From the NCBI GenBank assembly GCA_964478075.1, contig CAYZGO010000016.1, positions 16,857 through 80,856 of the forward strand: a stretch of DNA of 64,000 nt. Reading direction: 5' to 3'. Both the position numbers and the translations under genes were made by a program. This DNA is from DAOUEX01 sp034430235. Its GTDB lineage: Bacteria; Chloroflexota; Anaerolineae; UBA2200. Under the pieces are notes generated by a model. The model did no database searches. It saw only the letters and a list, made by a program, of their open reading frames with translations, and was not told the DNA's origin. This document shows, piece by piece, positions 16,703 through 24,335 of this stretch (its first letter is position 1; every line of letters begins with the position of its first letter).

Positions 16703-17518
16703 ATGCTCGTCCGCGAGATCACTTGCAAGTCAATCCTGACCAAGTCTGGCATCCCTGTTGTGGACTATGCCATCAATCCCTACGTGGGCTGTGAGCATGG
16801 GTGCGTGTACTGCTACGCCGTGTTCATGAAGCGTTTCACCGGGCACAGGGAAGAGTGGGGACAATTCGTTGACGTGAGAGTGAATGCGCCACAGGTGCTG
16901 GCCCGCCAGTTGAAGCGCGCCAGGCCTGGGAATGTCAGCCTGGGCACGGTCACGGACGTCTACCAGCCCCTGGAGCGCAGGTTCAAACTGACGCGAGATT
17001 GCCTGCAGGCCCTAGCCCTCTACGATGACTTTCCAACGACCGTGGTGACCAAGAGCGCACTCGTGCTGCGTGACCTCGACGTGCTATGTGAGATGAAGGA
17101 TGTTGAGGTTGCCTTTACTATCACCACCCTCGATGAATCAGTGCGGCGCGTTTTCGCGCCGCACTCCTCGCCTGTTCCGCGCCGGATTGAAGCATTGGCT
17201 CGCCTCCACGAAGCAGGCATTCGCACCTGGGTCTTCTTCGGTCCGGCGCTGCCCGTCTTCTCCGACAGTGAAAAAGCAATAGACGCCATATTCGCAACGC
17301 TCGCTCAGGTCGGCGTGTCCTACATCCTGGTGGACACACTCAACCTGAAAGGCTCTCTGTGGAAGCGGCTTCGTCGCGCCCTGGAGAGCAACTACCCGCA
17401 GGTGGTCGAACAGTACCGCCTGATCCTGCACGACCGTCGCGAGTACGCCACAACGCTTGCTGAGCGGGTTGCCCGCGCCGCCGAACGCCATCACGTGCTA
17501 TGCAAGCTGGCTTTTTGA
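16703..17518 (+). CDS. SPL-family radical SAM protein
   Basis: This 271-residue protein has the radical SAM cluster motif CEHGCVYC (CxxxCxxC) near residues 28-35. It also has the GTVTDVYQPLERRFKLTR block and the later segments typical of the spore-photoproduct-lyase-like group. The organism shows no sign of sporulation here, and many SPL-like proteins are not photoproduct lyases, so the reaction is unknown. I chose the ATG at 16703, three bases after the previous stop. The longer open frame upstream overlaps the preceding gene and has no matching protein features. It is probably co-transcribed with the YprB-like gene. Confidence 0.82.
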   Translation: MLVREITCKSILTKSGIPVVDYAINPYVGCEHGCVYCYAVFMKRFTGHREEWGQFVDVRVNAPQVLARQLKRARPGNVSLGTVTDVYQPLERRFKLTRDCLQALALYDDFPTTVVTKSALVLRDLDVLCEMKDVEVAFTITTLDESVRRVFAPHSSPVPRRIEALARLHEAGIRTWVFFGPALPVFSDSEKAIDAIFATLAQVGVSYILVDTLNLKGSLWKRLRRALESNYPQVVEQYRLILHDRREYATTLAERVARAAERHHVLCKLAF

Positions 17519-17569
17519 AGAAAAACATATCGTCCCCCTATTGGATGCTCCTGAAGAGGATATCGCTTT

Positions 17570-18070
17570 CTAAACGCAGAGCTCGCTGAGAAGTCCAAGA
17601 AGGCTGTGCGACCTCTGTATCTCTTGGCACCTCTGGTGCCCGAGAGGGTGCGTGCTCGGCGGTGACTATGCTGAATCGCAGGGCGGCCTTTGTATCCAGC
17701 TCTTTATGTTTATCAACACCCCAAATTGGGTCTACGACTGCCAACCGCGAGCTCCACGCCCGCCGGATCGAGGTCACGGCCAAGGAGATTGATCCGCTGG
17801 TGCACGAGTTGCGACCAACGGGAGCCCTGCAGGCGACTGTCCTGCCTGCACCTGGGCTGCAGGCACAGGTGAGCGAAGCCGAAGGGAAGCCGGAGCGGAA
17901 TGCGGGCTGCCAGAGGAGGAGATTGCGATTGTGGCAGGGCTGTCTGTCAGCGTGCGCATTCGGCGAAGCCCCGTCCCGTCAGGCGCCGTTCGTCGCTCGC
18001 GACGCCGTTCGCCCCGCAGGGGCGCGAAGACACCCTGACGGGGAAGATGCTACGCGAGGATGAACGATCA
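17570..18070. repeat. Composite of dispersed intergenic repeats
   Basis: The stretch from the SPL-like gene to the promoter at 18167 has no credible gene. Bases 17570-17665 carry family A blocks (compare 11265 and 56915). Bases 17817-17875 carry a GC-rich palindromic module with alternating CTGCAGG and CCTGCA. Bases 18030-18069 match 57020-57059 in inverted orientation over 40 bases with one difference. These look like layered insertions of small non-coding elements. Confidence 0.6.
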
Positions 18071-18166
18071 CAGCAGGGCCCTTTGGCGGTTGATGGACAG
18101 ATGACTGGCAGCGCTATCCGCTTATCCAATTCCCATCCGCTGCCGGTTATCGGCGGGTTCGCCGAT

Positions 18167-18195
18167 TTGACAAGAACCCCTGCCCTGGCTATACT
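18167..18195 (+). promoter_or_regulatory. Consensus promoter of the HAD-GNAT-ABC-F operon
   Basis: TTGACA (18167-18172), a 17-base spacer and TATACT (18190-18195) make one of the best promoters in the window. The expected start near 18202 leaves about 25 bases before the leader ORF and a leader of roughly 310 bases before the HAD gene. Confidence 0.85.
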
Positions 18196-18226
18196 ATCCG
18201 TGCTATTCTGTAAGGAGGTGAAGGGA

Positions 18227-18283
18227 ATGACACGCGCCAGTGCGAACCCCAAGGGCATAGCTCGCATCGCCACGCTGGCGTAG
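18227..18283 (+). CDS. 18-codon leader peptide ORF
   Basis: The ATG at 18227 follows a near-perfect ribosome site, AAGGAGGTGA (18212-18221). It opens an 18-codon ORF (MTRASANPKGIARIATLA) ending in TAG at 18283. The strong promoter, strong ribosome site, very short frame and two hairpins downstream suggest a regulatory leader rather than a functional product. The peptide has five Ala residues and no run of one amino acid, so classic amino-acid attenuation is less likely than drug- or sequence-induced ribosome stalling. Function is inferred, not shown. Confidence 0.5.
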   Translation: MTRASANPKGIARIATLA

Positions 18284-18321
18284 TGCGTCCATTCACCACC
18301 TGACCAGGCAAGACTTACCGT

Positions 18322-18407
18322 CCGTGGGCGCACCCCGAGCCCACGGATTTCTGTGTTTAGAGGAGTTGTCTCAGCCGCCGTGGGCTGTGCCCCACGGCTT
18401 TTTCTTT
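18322..18407 (+). promoter_or_regulatory. Attenuator-like pair of competing hairpins with terminator
   Basis: Segment 1 CCGTGGGC (18322-18329) pairs with segment 2 GCCCACGG (18339-18346). Segment 3 GCCGTGGG (18377-18384) pairs with segment 4 CCCACGGC (18391-18398), followed by TTTTTCTTT, a good intrinsic terminator. Segment 2 can also pair perfectly with CCGTGGGC inside segment 3 (18378-18385), which would prevent the terminator. This is the 1:2, 3:4 versus 2:3 layout of transcription attenuators. It lies 38 bases after the leader ORF and before the HAD-GNAT-ABC-F genes. Confidence 0.6.
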
Positions 18408-18512
18408 GTATCGGGATCTTCCCGGAGATTCGCTCCTACCAGCGGCCGCGACGCAGCACTACCTGCTTCTCTGCTGGAGCTTCAACCTGCCGGAGGATGG
18501 AAAGGGCACAAC

Positions 18513-19163
18513 ATGGCAAGACCATCGCATGACATCAAGGCTCTCATCTTCGATTTTGGAGGCGTCTTGATGCGCACAGAATCTCAAGAGCCCCGTGAGC
18601 GGCTGGCCAGACAGGTAGGCCTCTCACGCCAGGAGCTCTACGAGGTTGTTTTCAACAGCGAGGAGAGCCGCCTGGCGCAGCTCGGCCGCATGTCCTCACA
18701 AGAGCGCTGGCAACGGGTCGGCCAGGTATTGGGGCTTGACTCGACAGAGAAGCTCTTGGCTTTCCGTCGCGAATTCTACGCGGGTGATGTGCTGGACACC
18801 GAGTTGATCAAGTATGTCCAGCGCGCGCGGGGGCGCTGCAAGACAGCCCTGCTCAGCAATGCTTCGGCCAGGTTTGCCAAACTTCTCCATACCAAGTTCG
18901 GCGTGGGCCAATGCTTTGACGTGATCATTGTCTCGGCGCTGGTCGGTATGATGAAGCCGGATCCGGCCATCTACCGCCTGGCCCTGAACCAGGTGCAGGT
19001 CGCCCCACACGAGGCAGTCCTTGTGGACGATACGCGGGTGAACGTGGAAGCGGCGGCAGCCATAGGCATACATGCCATCCACTTCACCACGCGCGATGCA
19101 CTGATGGCCGAACTAGACGCCCTCCTGGGAGAAGCACCACAGACACAAGGAGCATACAAATGA
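18513..19163 (+). CDS. HAD-family hydrolase (subfamily IA)
   Basis: This is a 216-residue haloacid-dehalogenase-type phosphatase. Motif I is FDFGGVL (nucleophile Asp), motif II is LLSNAS, the conserved Lys lies in MKPDP, and motif IV is VDDTRVNVEAA. An alpha-helical cap lies between motifs I and II, as in class IA enzymes. Many of these act on phosphorylated sugars or nucleotides; the substrate here is unknown. I chose the ATG at 18513 because the protein's conserved part begins right after it; the open frame upstream runs through the attenuator. Its stop overlaps the next gene by four bases (ATGA). Confidence 0.85.
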   Translation: MARPSHDIKALIFDFGGVLMRTESQEPRERLARQVGLSRQELYEVVFNSEESRLAQLGRMSSQERWQRVGQVLGLDSTEKLLAFRREFYAGDVLDTELIKYVQRARGRCKTALLSNASARFAKLLHTKFGVGQCFDVIIVSALVGMMKPDPAIYRLALNQVQVAPHEAVLVDDTRVNVEAAAAIGIHAIHFTTRDALMAELDALLGEAPQTQGAYK

Positions 19164-20113
19164 CGGCCCTGACAATCCGCAATTATCAGAACGACGATTT
19201 GTTAGCACTGGTGGAACTGATCAACGCCGCCGACAAAGTGGATGATGCAGGCTTTGCCACGACCGTGGAAGCCCTTGCGCACCGCTTGGCGGCACCTGAC
19301 ATCAGGGCAACAGATAATGTCTTCCTGGCGGAACTCGATGGCCACCTGGTAGGCTACATCGGCCTCCAGATGAAGCACCACGACACGTACGACCGTGTCG
19401 TTATTAGGCTTGGCATCGTGCATCCGAACTGGCGGCGGCAGGGCATTGGCACGGCGTTGATGAAGCATGCGGAACAGCGAGCACGAGCCCTGAGAGGCAA
19501 TAGGCCGCTCCGTCTTAGCATGACGGCTCGTGGACCAGTGTCTGGAGCCAACGAACTAGCGTCGTCACTGGACATGCGGCCGGTGCGCCATTTCTTCTGG
19601 ATGGAGTGCCATGATCTAAGACACTTGCCACAACCTGCTTTCCCCGACGGCATCCAACTGCACACCTACGTGGTAGGCCAAGATGAAGAAGCTTTCGTGG
19701 CCGCGCACAATGAGGCATTCAGCGATTATTGGGGCTTTGTGCCGCACACGTTGGAATCAGAGATACACTGGCAAAGTGCGCCCGGCTTCCGAGCGGAGGA
19801 CACTCTGCTGGCTGTGGACCAGGATGGACGCATTGCTGGATTCTGCGCCGTCTTTTTCCCAGAGCCAAAGGGGCACTTGCCAGAAGGCACTTCGCCTATC
19901 GTGGAGATGTTAGCTGTATGTCCCGCCTATCGGCGTCGCGGGATGGGCCGCGCACTTTTGCTGGCCGGCATGCGGCGCATTCGTGAAGAAGGGTTCGGCG
20001 AGGCCGACCTGGGTGTGGATGCAGAGAACCCTAACCAGGCCCTCAGACTCTACGAATCCGTAGGGTTCGTGATCAAAGCTCGTAACACAACGTATCGTAA
20101 GAAACTGCTCTGA
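19160..20113 (+). CDS. Tandem GNAT acetyltransferase
   Basis: The 317-residue protein consists of two GNAT domains. The first has the acetyl-CoA loop NWRRQGIGTALMKHAEQRA near residues 93-111. The second has CPAYRRRGMGRALLLAGMRR near 254-273, and the C-terminus (NPNQALRLYESVGF) is typical of the fold. The two-domain plan resembles mycothiol synthase (MshD), but this phylum is not known for mycothiol, so small-molecule or protein acetylation is more likely. The start overlaps the HAD stop. It lies between HAD and ABC-F genes in one operon. Confidence 0.85.
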   Translation: MTALTIRNYQNDDLLALVELINAADKVDDAGFATTVEALAHRLAAPDIRATDNVFLAELDGHLVGYIGLQMKHHDTYDRVVIRLGIVHPNWRRQGIGTALMKHAEQRARALRGNRPLRLSMTARGPVSGANELASSLDMRPVRHFFWMECHDLRHLPQPAFPDGIQLHTYVVGQDEEAFVAAHNEAFSDYWGFVPHTLESEIHWQSAPGFRAEDTLLAVDQDGRIAGFCAVFFPEPKGHLPEGTSPIVEMLAVCPAYRRRGMGRALLLAGMRRIREEGFGEADLGVDAENPNQALRLYESVGFVIKARNTTYRKKLL

Positions 20114-20157
20114 ACCGACATCTAGTATCGGAAGGAACTGTACGAGGAACTGGGATC

Positions 20158-21840
20158 ATGCTCAAGGTCAGCAACATCAGCAAACGGTACGGCGACGAAC
20201 TGATACTGGACACTGTTTCGTTCACTGTCAACGCCGGCGAGCGAGTCGGCCTGATTGGCCCCAATGGCTGTGGCAAGACCACCCTATTCGAAATCATCGC
20301 CGGGCGGCAGCCGGCCGATGCGGGCAGCGTGAGCTTCACCGTGCCAAACGTCCGTCTGGGCTACCTCGAGCAGGCACTGACCTACGCTTCCGGACAGACC
20401 GTGGATCAGGTCATCAACGAAGCACAGGGAGCACTGGCCGAGGCCCAGCGGCGCATGGAAGAACTGAGCGCACAACTGGCTCACGCGCCAGCCGGGGAAG
20501 TCCAGCGCCTGCTGACCGAGTACTCAGAGGCACAGTCCCAGTTCGAGGCCCTTGGCGGATACGAAGTGACACATCGTATGCAGGCTGTATTGGATGGACT
20601 GGGCCTTTGCGATGTCGAGGCAGACACAGCGGTAGAGCTGCTCAGCGGCGGCCAGAAGACACTCCTGGGACTGGCCTCTCTCCTCTTGCGCGACCCGCAC
20701 CTGCTGTTGCTGGACGAACCGACCAACCACCTGGACATCACCGCTTTACAGTGGCTGGAAGGCTACCTGCAACGATTCCAGGGGGCCGTTATCATCGTCT
20801 CCCACGACCGCACCCTCCTCGACCACACTGTGCAGACTATCCTGGAGATTGACCCCCTGACACACAAACTGAGAGCGTTCCCTGGCAACTACAGCGCCTA
20901 TGCCGAGACGGTGGAGCGCGAGCGCAAGCAGCAGGAGCAGGCCTACCGTAAGCAGCAGGAGCACATCGCCCGCGTGCGCGGCGAGCTGCGCAAGGTTAAA
21001 GGCCACGCCAGACGCATCGAAGGTGAGAGCCTACACTATCACTACCGCAAGCGGGCCAAGAAAGTAGCACGGGCAGCCATCGTGCGTGAGAGGCGTCTGC
21101 AGCGCATGTTGGACTCGGAAGAAAGGGTGGAGAAGCCAGCCCTGACCTGGAAGATGAAGCTGAGCTTTGCAGAAACGCCTGTCAGCGGGCGAGATGTGCT
21201 CAGGCTCGAGAACCTGGGTCACAGCTTTGACGGGCGTTTTCTCTTTCGTGGCGTGAACCTGCTGCTGCGCCGTGGGGAGCGGGTGGCCCTGGTGGGGGCC
21301 AATGGCAGCGGCAAGACAACCCTGCTCAAGACCATCACGGGAGAGCACACGCCTTCCCAGGGACGTGTGCAATTGGGGGCCAACGTGCACCTGGGCTACT
21401 ACACTCAGGAGCAAGAGGGGCTGAACGACTCAGCGACGCCCTTTGAAGAGATCCGTGCCGTGGGAGCCCTCTCCGAGACGCAGCTACGCAGCTTTCTGCA
21501 CCATTTCTTGTTCGCTGGCGACGACGTATTCGTGCCAGTGCGCAGCCTGAGCTACGACGAACGAGCTCGCCTGGCCCTGGCCAAGCTGGTCCTCGGTGGC
21601 TGCAACTTGCTGCTCCTCGACGAGCCCATCAACCACCTGGACATCCCCTCACGGCAGAGCTTTGAGCATGCCCTAAGCGCCTTCACAGGCACCGTGCTGA
21701 TCGTGGTGCATGACCGCCACTTTGTCTCGCGCTACGCCAGCGCACTGTGGGCCATTCAGAATGGCACCATCAAGCGTTATCTTGACCTGGAGGAACTGGC
21801 GAGGGCCACCAGTGACGCTGCCGACATGGGCCAGGAGTAA
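20158..21840 (+). CDS. ABC-F family ATPase (ribosome-associated)
   Basis: ABC-F proteins bind the ribosomal E site and act in translation or in resistance to ribosome-targeting antibiotics. Domain 1 has Walker A GPNGCGKTT (residues 34-42), signature LSGGQKTLL (from 162) and Walker B LLLLDEPTNHLD (from about 184). A charged helical linker with many Arg, Lys and Gln residues follows (about 260-335). Domain 2 has GANGSGKTT (380-388) and LLLLDEPINHLD, but its signature is LSYDERARLALA rather than LSGGE. There are no membrane segments. It is the last gene of the operon with the leader attenuator, a form of control known for antibiotic-resistance ABC-F genes. Confidence 0.9.
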   Translation: MLKVSNISKRYGDELILDTVSFTVNAGERVGLIGPNGCGKTTLFEIIAGRQPADAGSVSFTVPNVRLGYLEQALTYASGQTVDQVINEAQGALAEAQRRMEELSAQLAHAPAGEVQRLLTEYSEAQSQFEALGGYEVTHRMQAVLDGLGLCDVEADTAVELLSGGQKTLLGLASLLLRDPHLLLLDEPTNHLDITALQWLEGYLQRFQGAVIIVSHDRTLLDHTVQTILEIDPLTHKLRAFPGNYSAYAETVERERKQQEQAYRKQQEHIARVRGELRKVKGHARRIEGESLHYHYRKRAKKVARAAIVRERRLQRMLDSEERVEKPALTWKMKLSFAETPVSGRDVLRLENLGHSFDGRFLFRGVNLLLRRGERVALVGANGSGKTTLLKTITGEHTPSQGRVQLGANVHLGYYTQEQEGLNDSATPFEEIRAVGALSETQLRSFLHHFLFAGDDVFVPVRSLSYDERARLALAKLVLGGCNLLLLDEPINHLDIPSRQSFEHALSAFTGTVLIVVHDRHFVSRYASALWAIQNGTIKRYLDLEELARATSDAADMGQE

Positions 21841-22145
21841 AAGGGGCAATCCAGGCGACGTGGACCCTTCGGTGCGAATCGGGTAGTGCTTGCGTCGGAT
21901 GACCTCACGAACCTGGTCAATCTGCTTCCTGGGCCGTTGTTCCAACAGGTGCTGCGTCTTGAGTTGACGTGGGCGCATGCTGGGTTTACAATGATTCCGT
22001 GTTAACAAGCTGGCGTCGTGGTAGGGTTTTCTGCCCAAGCCCTGTAAGGACATTCATAACCAAGAATCCCATATAAGGCTAGTTAGGCACATTATGCCGA
22101 AATGTTTCAGCCTAACAAATAGTTCGGCGGCTAGAGGAAAGACCA

Positions 22146-22805
22146 TTGGGAAATCTTCTCATTGAGGGCCTACGGATTACGGATATTCTAGCCCTAATCT
22201 CTCCATCTGCGGCTCCGGAACGCACCTTCCTTGTTGCAATAGATGGTGCAGCGGGAGCGGGAAAAACAACGTTCACGCGCTGGTTTGCAGAGGCCATTGG
22301 CGCGTCATCGACGCCTGTCTCCATCGTCCGTGTTGACAATTTCTGTCGCCCCTCGTTCAAGAGGATGGATAAGAATGCTGTTGTAGCCGACCTGGACTGG
22401 AAGCGGCTGCGGGATCAAGTGCTAATTCCTCTTCATTCCGGGGAGTCTGCTCACTTTCAGCTATATGATTGGCCGGAAGATCGCCTAAAGGACTGGGTGA
22501 CGATTGATGTTGGCGGAGTCGCTATCATTGACGGCGTCACTGCGACGCGCAGAGAGCTTTCAGGGTATTACGATCTTCGTATATGGTTGTCGTGCCCCGG
22601 CGACATCCGAGAGTCCAGGCTCTCGGGGAGAGGTGATACTTCAGCAGCGGAGATAAAACGCTGGTTGCCTTCGGAAGACCGGTACATTGCATCCCATGAT
22701 CCTGAGTCGAGAGCACATCTCGTCATAGATACGACCGCTAATATACGTAAAGAGGATGGGAGCGGATGGTCTGTCAAGCGGTGGTCGCCACCGAGCGCCG
22801 CCTAG
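22146..22805 (+). CDS. Uridine kinase-like P-loop NTPase
   Basis: This 219-residue protein starts at a TTG preceded by AGAGGAAAG. It has Walker A GAAGAGKTT (residues 34-42), the RVDNFCRPS block near 68-76, DWPEDRLKDW near 109, and an IIDGVTATRREL segment corresponding to the EGV region of uridine kinase-like enzymes. Similar proteins are widespread as single genes, and their substrate is often unproven. Upstream (21841-22145) I see a 7-bp inverted repeat, GTTAGGC...GCCTAAC, around 22090-22125 and no other gene. Base composition is less GC-rich than in the ABC-F gene, so recent acquisition is possible. Confidence 0.75.
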   Translation: MGNLLIEGLRITDILALISPSAAPERTFLVAIDGAAGAGKTTFTRWFAEAIGASSTPVSIVRVDNFCRPSFKRMDKNAVVADLDWKRLRDQVLIPLHSGESAHFQLYDWPEDRLKDWVTIDVGGVAIIDGVTATRRELSGYYDLRIWLSCPGDIRESRLSGRGDTSAAEIKRWLPSEDRYIASHDPESRAHLVIDTTANIRKEDGSGWSVKRWSPPSAA

Positions 22806-22906
22806 CAGGCGCACGCGCCCGACCCCGTCAGTGGGGGCATAGCCCATGGGGAAACCGGCGGCACAACGGAAGCCGAACCGCCTCAATGTTGTGAAGGAGA
22901 ATAGGA

Positions 22907-23290
22907 ATGGATCGCATGGTTGCTTTTTGTCGCGTGATTTGCACCGAGTGTCCAGCCTACCAAGCCACCCAGGCGGATGACCGTGACGCGCTTGAGCAAG
23001 TCCTCACGCACTGGCGCGAGGAATTCAACGCGCCGCATATCAGCGTCGAGGACATCATCTGCGATGGTTGCCTGGCAAGTGATGGGCGATTGTGCGGCTA
23101 CTGCCAGCATTGCAGAATCCGCCCTTGCGCCGTGGGACGCGGCGTGCCCAACTGCGCGTATTGTGACGAGTACGCCTGCAACGAGTTGGAGCGGCTTCTG
23201 GCAATCTGCGACACGCAGAGAGGTTTCTTTGCTTTTGTGCGCAAAGCCCGTGCCACTTTGCGCGACATCCGCGCCGAGTTGGCGACCTGA
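22907..23290 (+). CDS. Cysteine-rich DUF3795 protein
   Basis: The 127-residue protein has ten or more Cys residues in CRVICTECPAY, CDGCLASDGRLCGYCQHCRI and CAYCDEYAC, matching the DUF3795 pattern. These are thought to bind zinc or an iron-sulfur cluster; function is unknown. The ribosome site GAAGGAGAATAGG precedes the ATG. The start of a second, truncated copy of the same family lies just downstream. Confidence 0.78.
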   Translation: MDRMVAFCRVICTECPAYQATQADDRDALEQVLTHWREEFNAPHISVEDIICDGCLASDGRLCGYCQHCRIRPCAVGRGVPNCAYCDEYACNELERLLAICDTQRGFFAFVRKARATLRDIRAELAT

Positions 23291-23324
23291 GAACAACTGT
23301 AAAGGAGAGAACCTGCCGGACAGA

Positions 23325-23426
23325 ATGATTGCTTACTGTGGTTTGGTATGCACCGACTGCGGGGAGACACATCATGGACCTTTTAGAAGCCATCAAACAA
23401 AGAAGAAGCATACGTTCACACACTGA
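23325..23426 (+). pseudogene. Truncated DUF3795 gene start
   Basis: After AAAGGAGAGAA an ATG at 23325 opens MIAYCGLVCTDCGETHHG, the exact kind of N-terminus seen in intact DUF3795 proteins. The family resemblance stops after about 15 residues, and the frame ends at 23426. The sequence then passes into a nitroreductase-like start in another frame. It looks like a deletion or recombination scar. Confidence 0.6.
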
Positions 23427-23607
23427 GGGGGAGGTCACCGAAGAAGAAATCAGTGAGCTGCTCGAGGACGCATATGATGGCACACCGACTGTGGATCTGA
23501 AGGCGTACTTGCCCGTGTGCGATCGGGTGAAAGAGCCAAGCATTCCTGAATGGCTTTCCTACTGGCCTGAGTGGATGCCTGAAGAAGGGATTGGGTTGGA
23601 AGACTGA
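23374..23607 (+). pseudogene. Nitroreductase N-terminal fragment
   Basis: The ATG at 23374 opens MDLLEAIKQRRSIRSHTEGE, then VTEEEISELLEDA. This is the FMN-binding N-terminus of the nitroreductase family, which is normally about 170-200 residues long. After about residue 34 the resemblance is lost. The tail (PTVDLKAYLPVCDRVKEPS and on to the end) matches nothing I recognise, and the frame stops after 77 residues. No catalytic domain remains, so it is most likely a broken or chimeric gene. Confidence 0.55.
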
Positions 23608-23635
23608 TTCAATAGTCTGTGGGAGGTCGCATGAA

Positions 23636-24076
23636 ATGACTGAAAAGAAGACGCTCAAGACACACAAGGTGCAATGGTTGGTGGACTTGCTGAGGGAAGC
23701 GAAAGGACAGATTGATGAGGAAAGACTGGCGAGCATACTTGAGAATCGTGGCCGTGCTTGCATAAGCCCTACTTACATCAAGAAAGCCAAAGATGCATCA
23801 AAGGATGCCAAAGACACAGATGACTTCCTGAAGAAGCTGGAAAAAGCCTACCGGATGCTGCACAGAGAAGGCGCTGAGGTCTACATCGTCTATCCCCAAT
23901 GCTACTGCCATAAGATAAAAGGATTCAAAGGCGATATACCTGACAGCTATTGCTATTGCTCCGTAGGCTGGGTTAAGGAGATGTTTGAGCAGGCTTTGGG
24001 TAGACCTGTAGAGGTAAGGCTTGAGTCATCCGTTCTGCGAGGAGACAAGGCTTGCAGACTGAGAGTACTGTTGTGA
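23636..24076 (+). CDS. Hypothetical cysteine-containing protein (DUF6144-like)
   Basis: This is a 146-residue soluble protein with Cys residues at YPQCYCHKIKGF and SYCYCSVGWVKEMFEQALGR. The second block (C-x-C-S-x-G-W) resembles a small-molecule-binding region shared by V4R/DUF6144-type proteins. The N-terminal half is charged and helical, with a run rich in Lys and Asp (KKAKDASKDAKDTDDF). The start with GGGAGGT upstream is better than the ATG five bases earlier, which is in another frame. I cannot assign a function. The 259-base gap that follows shows no gene. Confidence 0.55.
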   Translation: MTEKKTLKTHKVQWLVDLLREAKGQIDEERLASILENRGRACISPTYIKKAKDASKDAKDTDDFLKKLEKAYRMLHREGAEVYIVYPQCYCHKIKGFKGDIPDSYCYCSVGWVKEMFEQALGRPVEVRLESSVLRGDKACRLRVLL

Positions 24077-24335
24077 GGGAATGCCTATTCTTTCTGGTGA
24101 GTGAAACGTCTCACGGGCGATGACGTGTGTCGGCTTCTCCTCCGTCGCGAAGCCCGGAAATGCCTTTCGTCGTCGCCTAAGTGGATACCCTATTGAGGGG
24201 AAACACGCTGCGCAAGCACTCGCTTCAGCCGACGCAGGTATAGCCGCGCGTTGAATCGGCGCTCAAATCATCCATATAGCTGTTTGCGAAGTGAGGCTCA
24301 ATCATTCCGCCGCCCCACGGGTGAGCTCCAGTCTG

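Noticed and set aside
22085..22126. GTTAGGC...GCCTAAC inverted repeat before the uridine kinase-like gene as an integron attC site
   Set aside because: The two boxes are in the opposite order to attC (RYYYAAC first, GTTRRRY last). The spacer lacks the second pair of inner boxes, and no integrase or cassette array is present.
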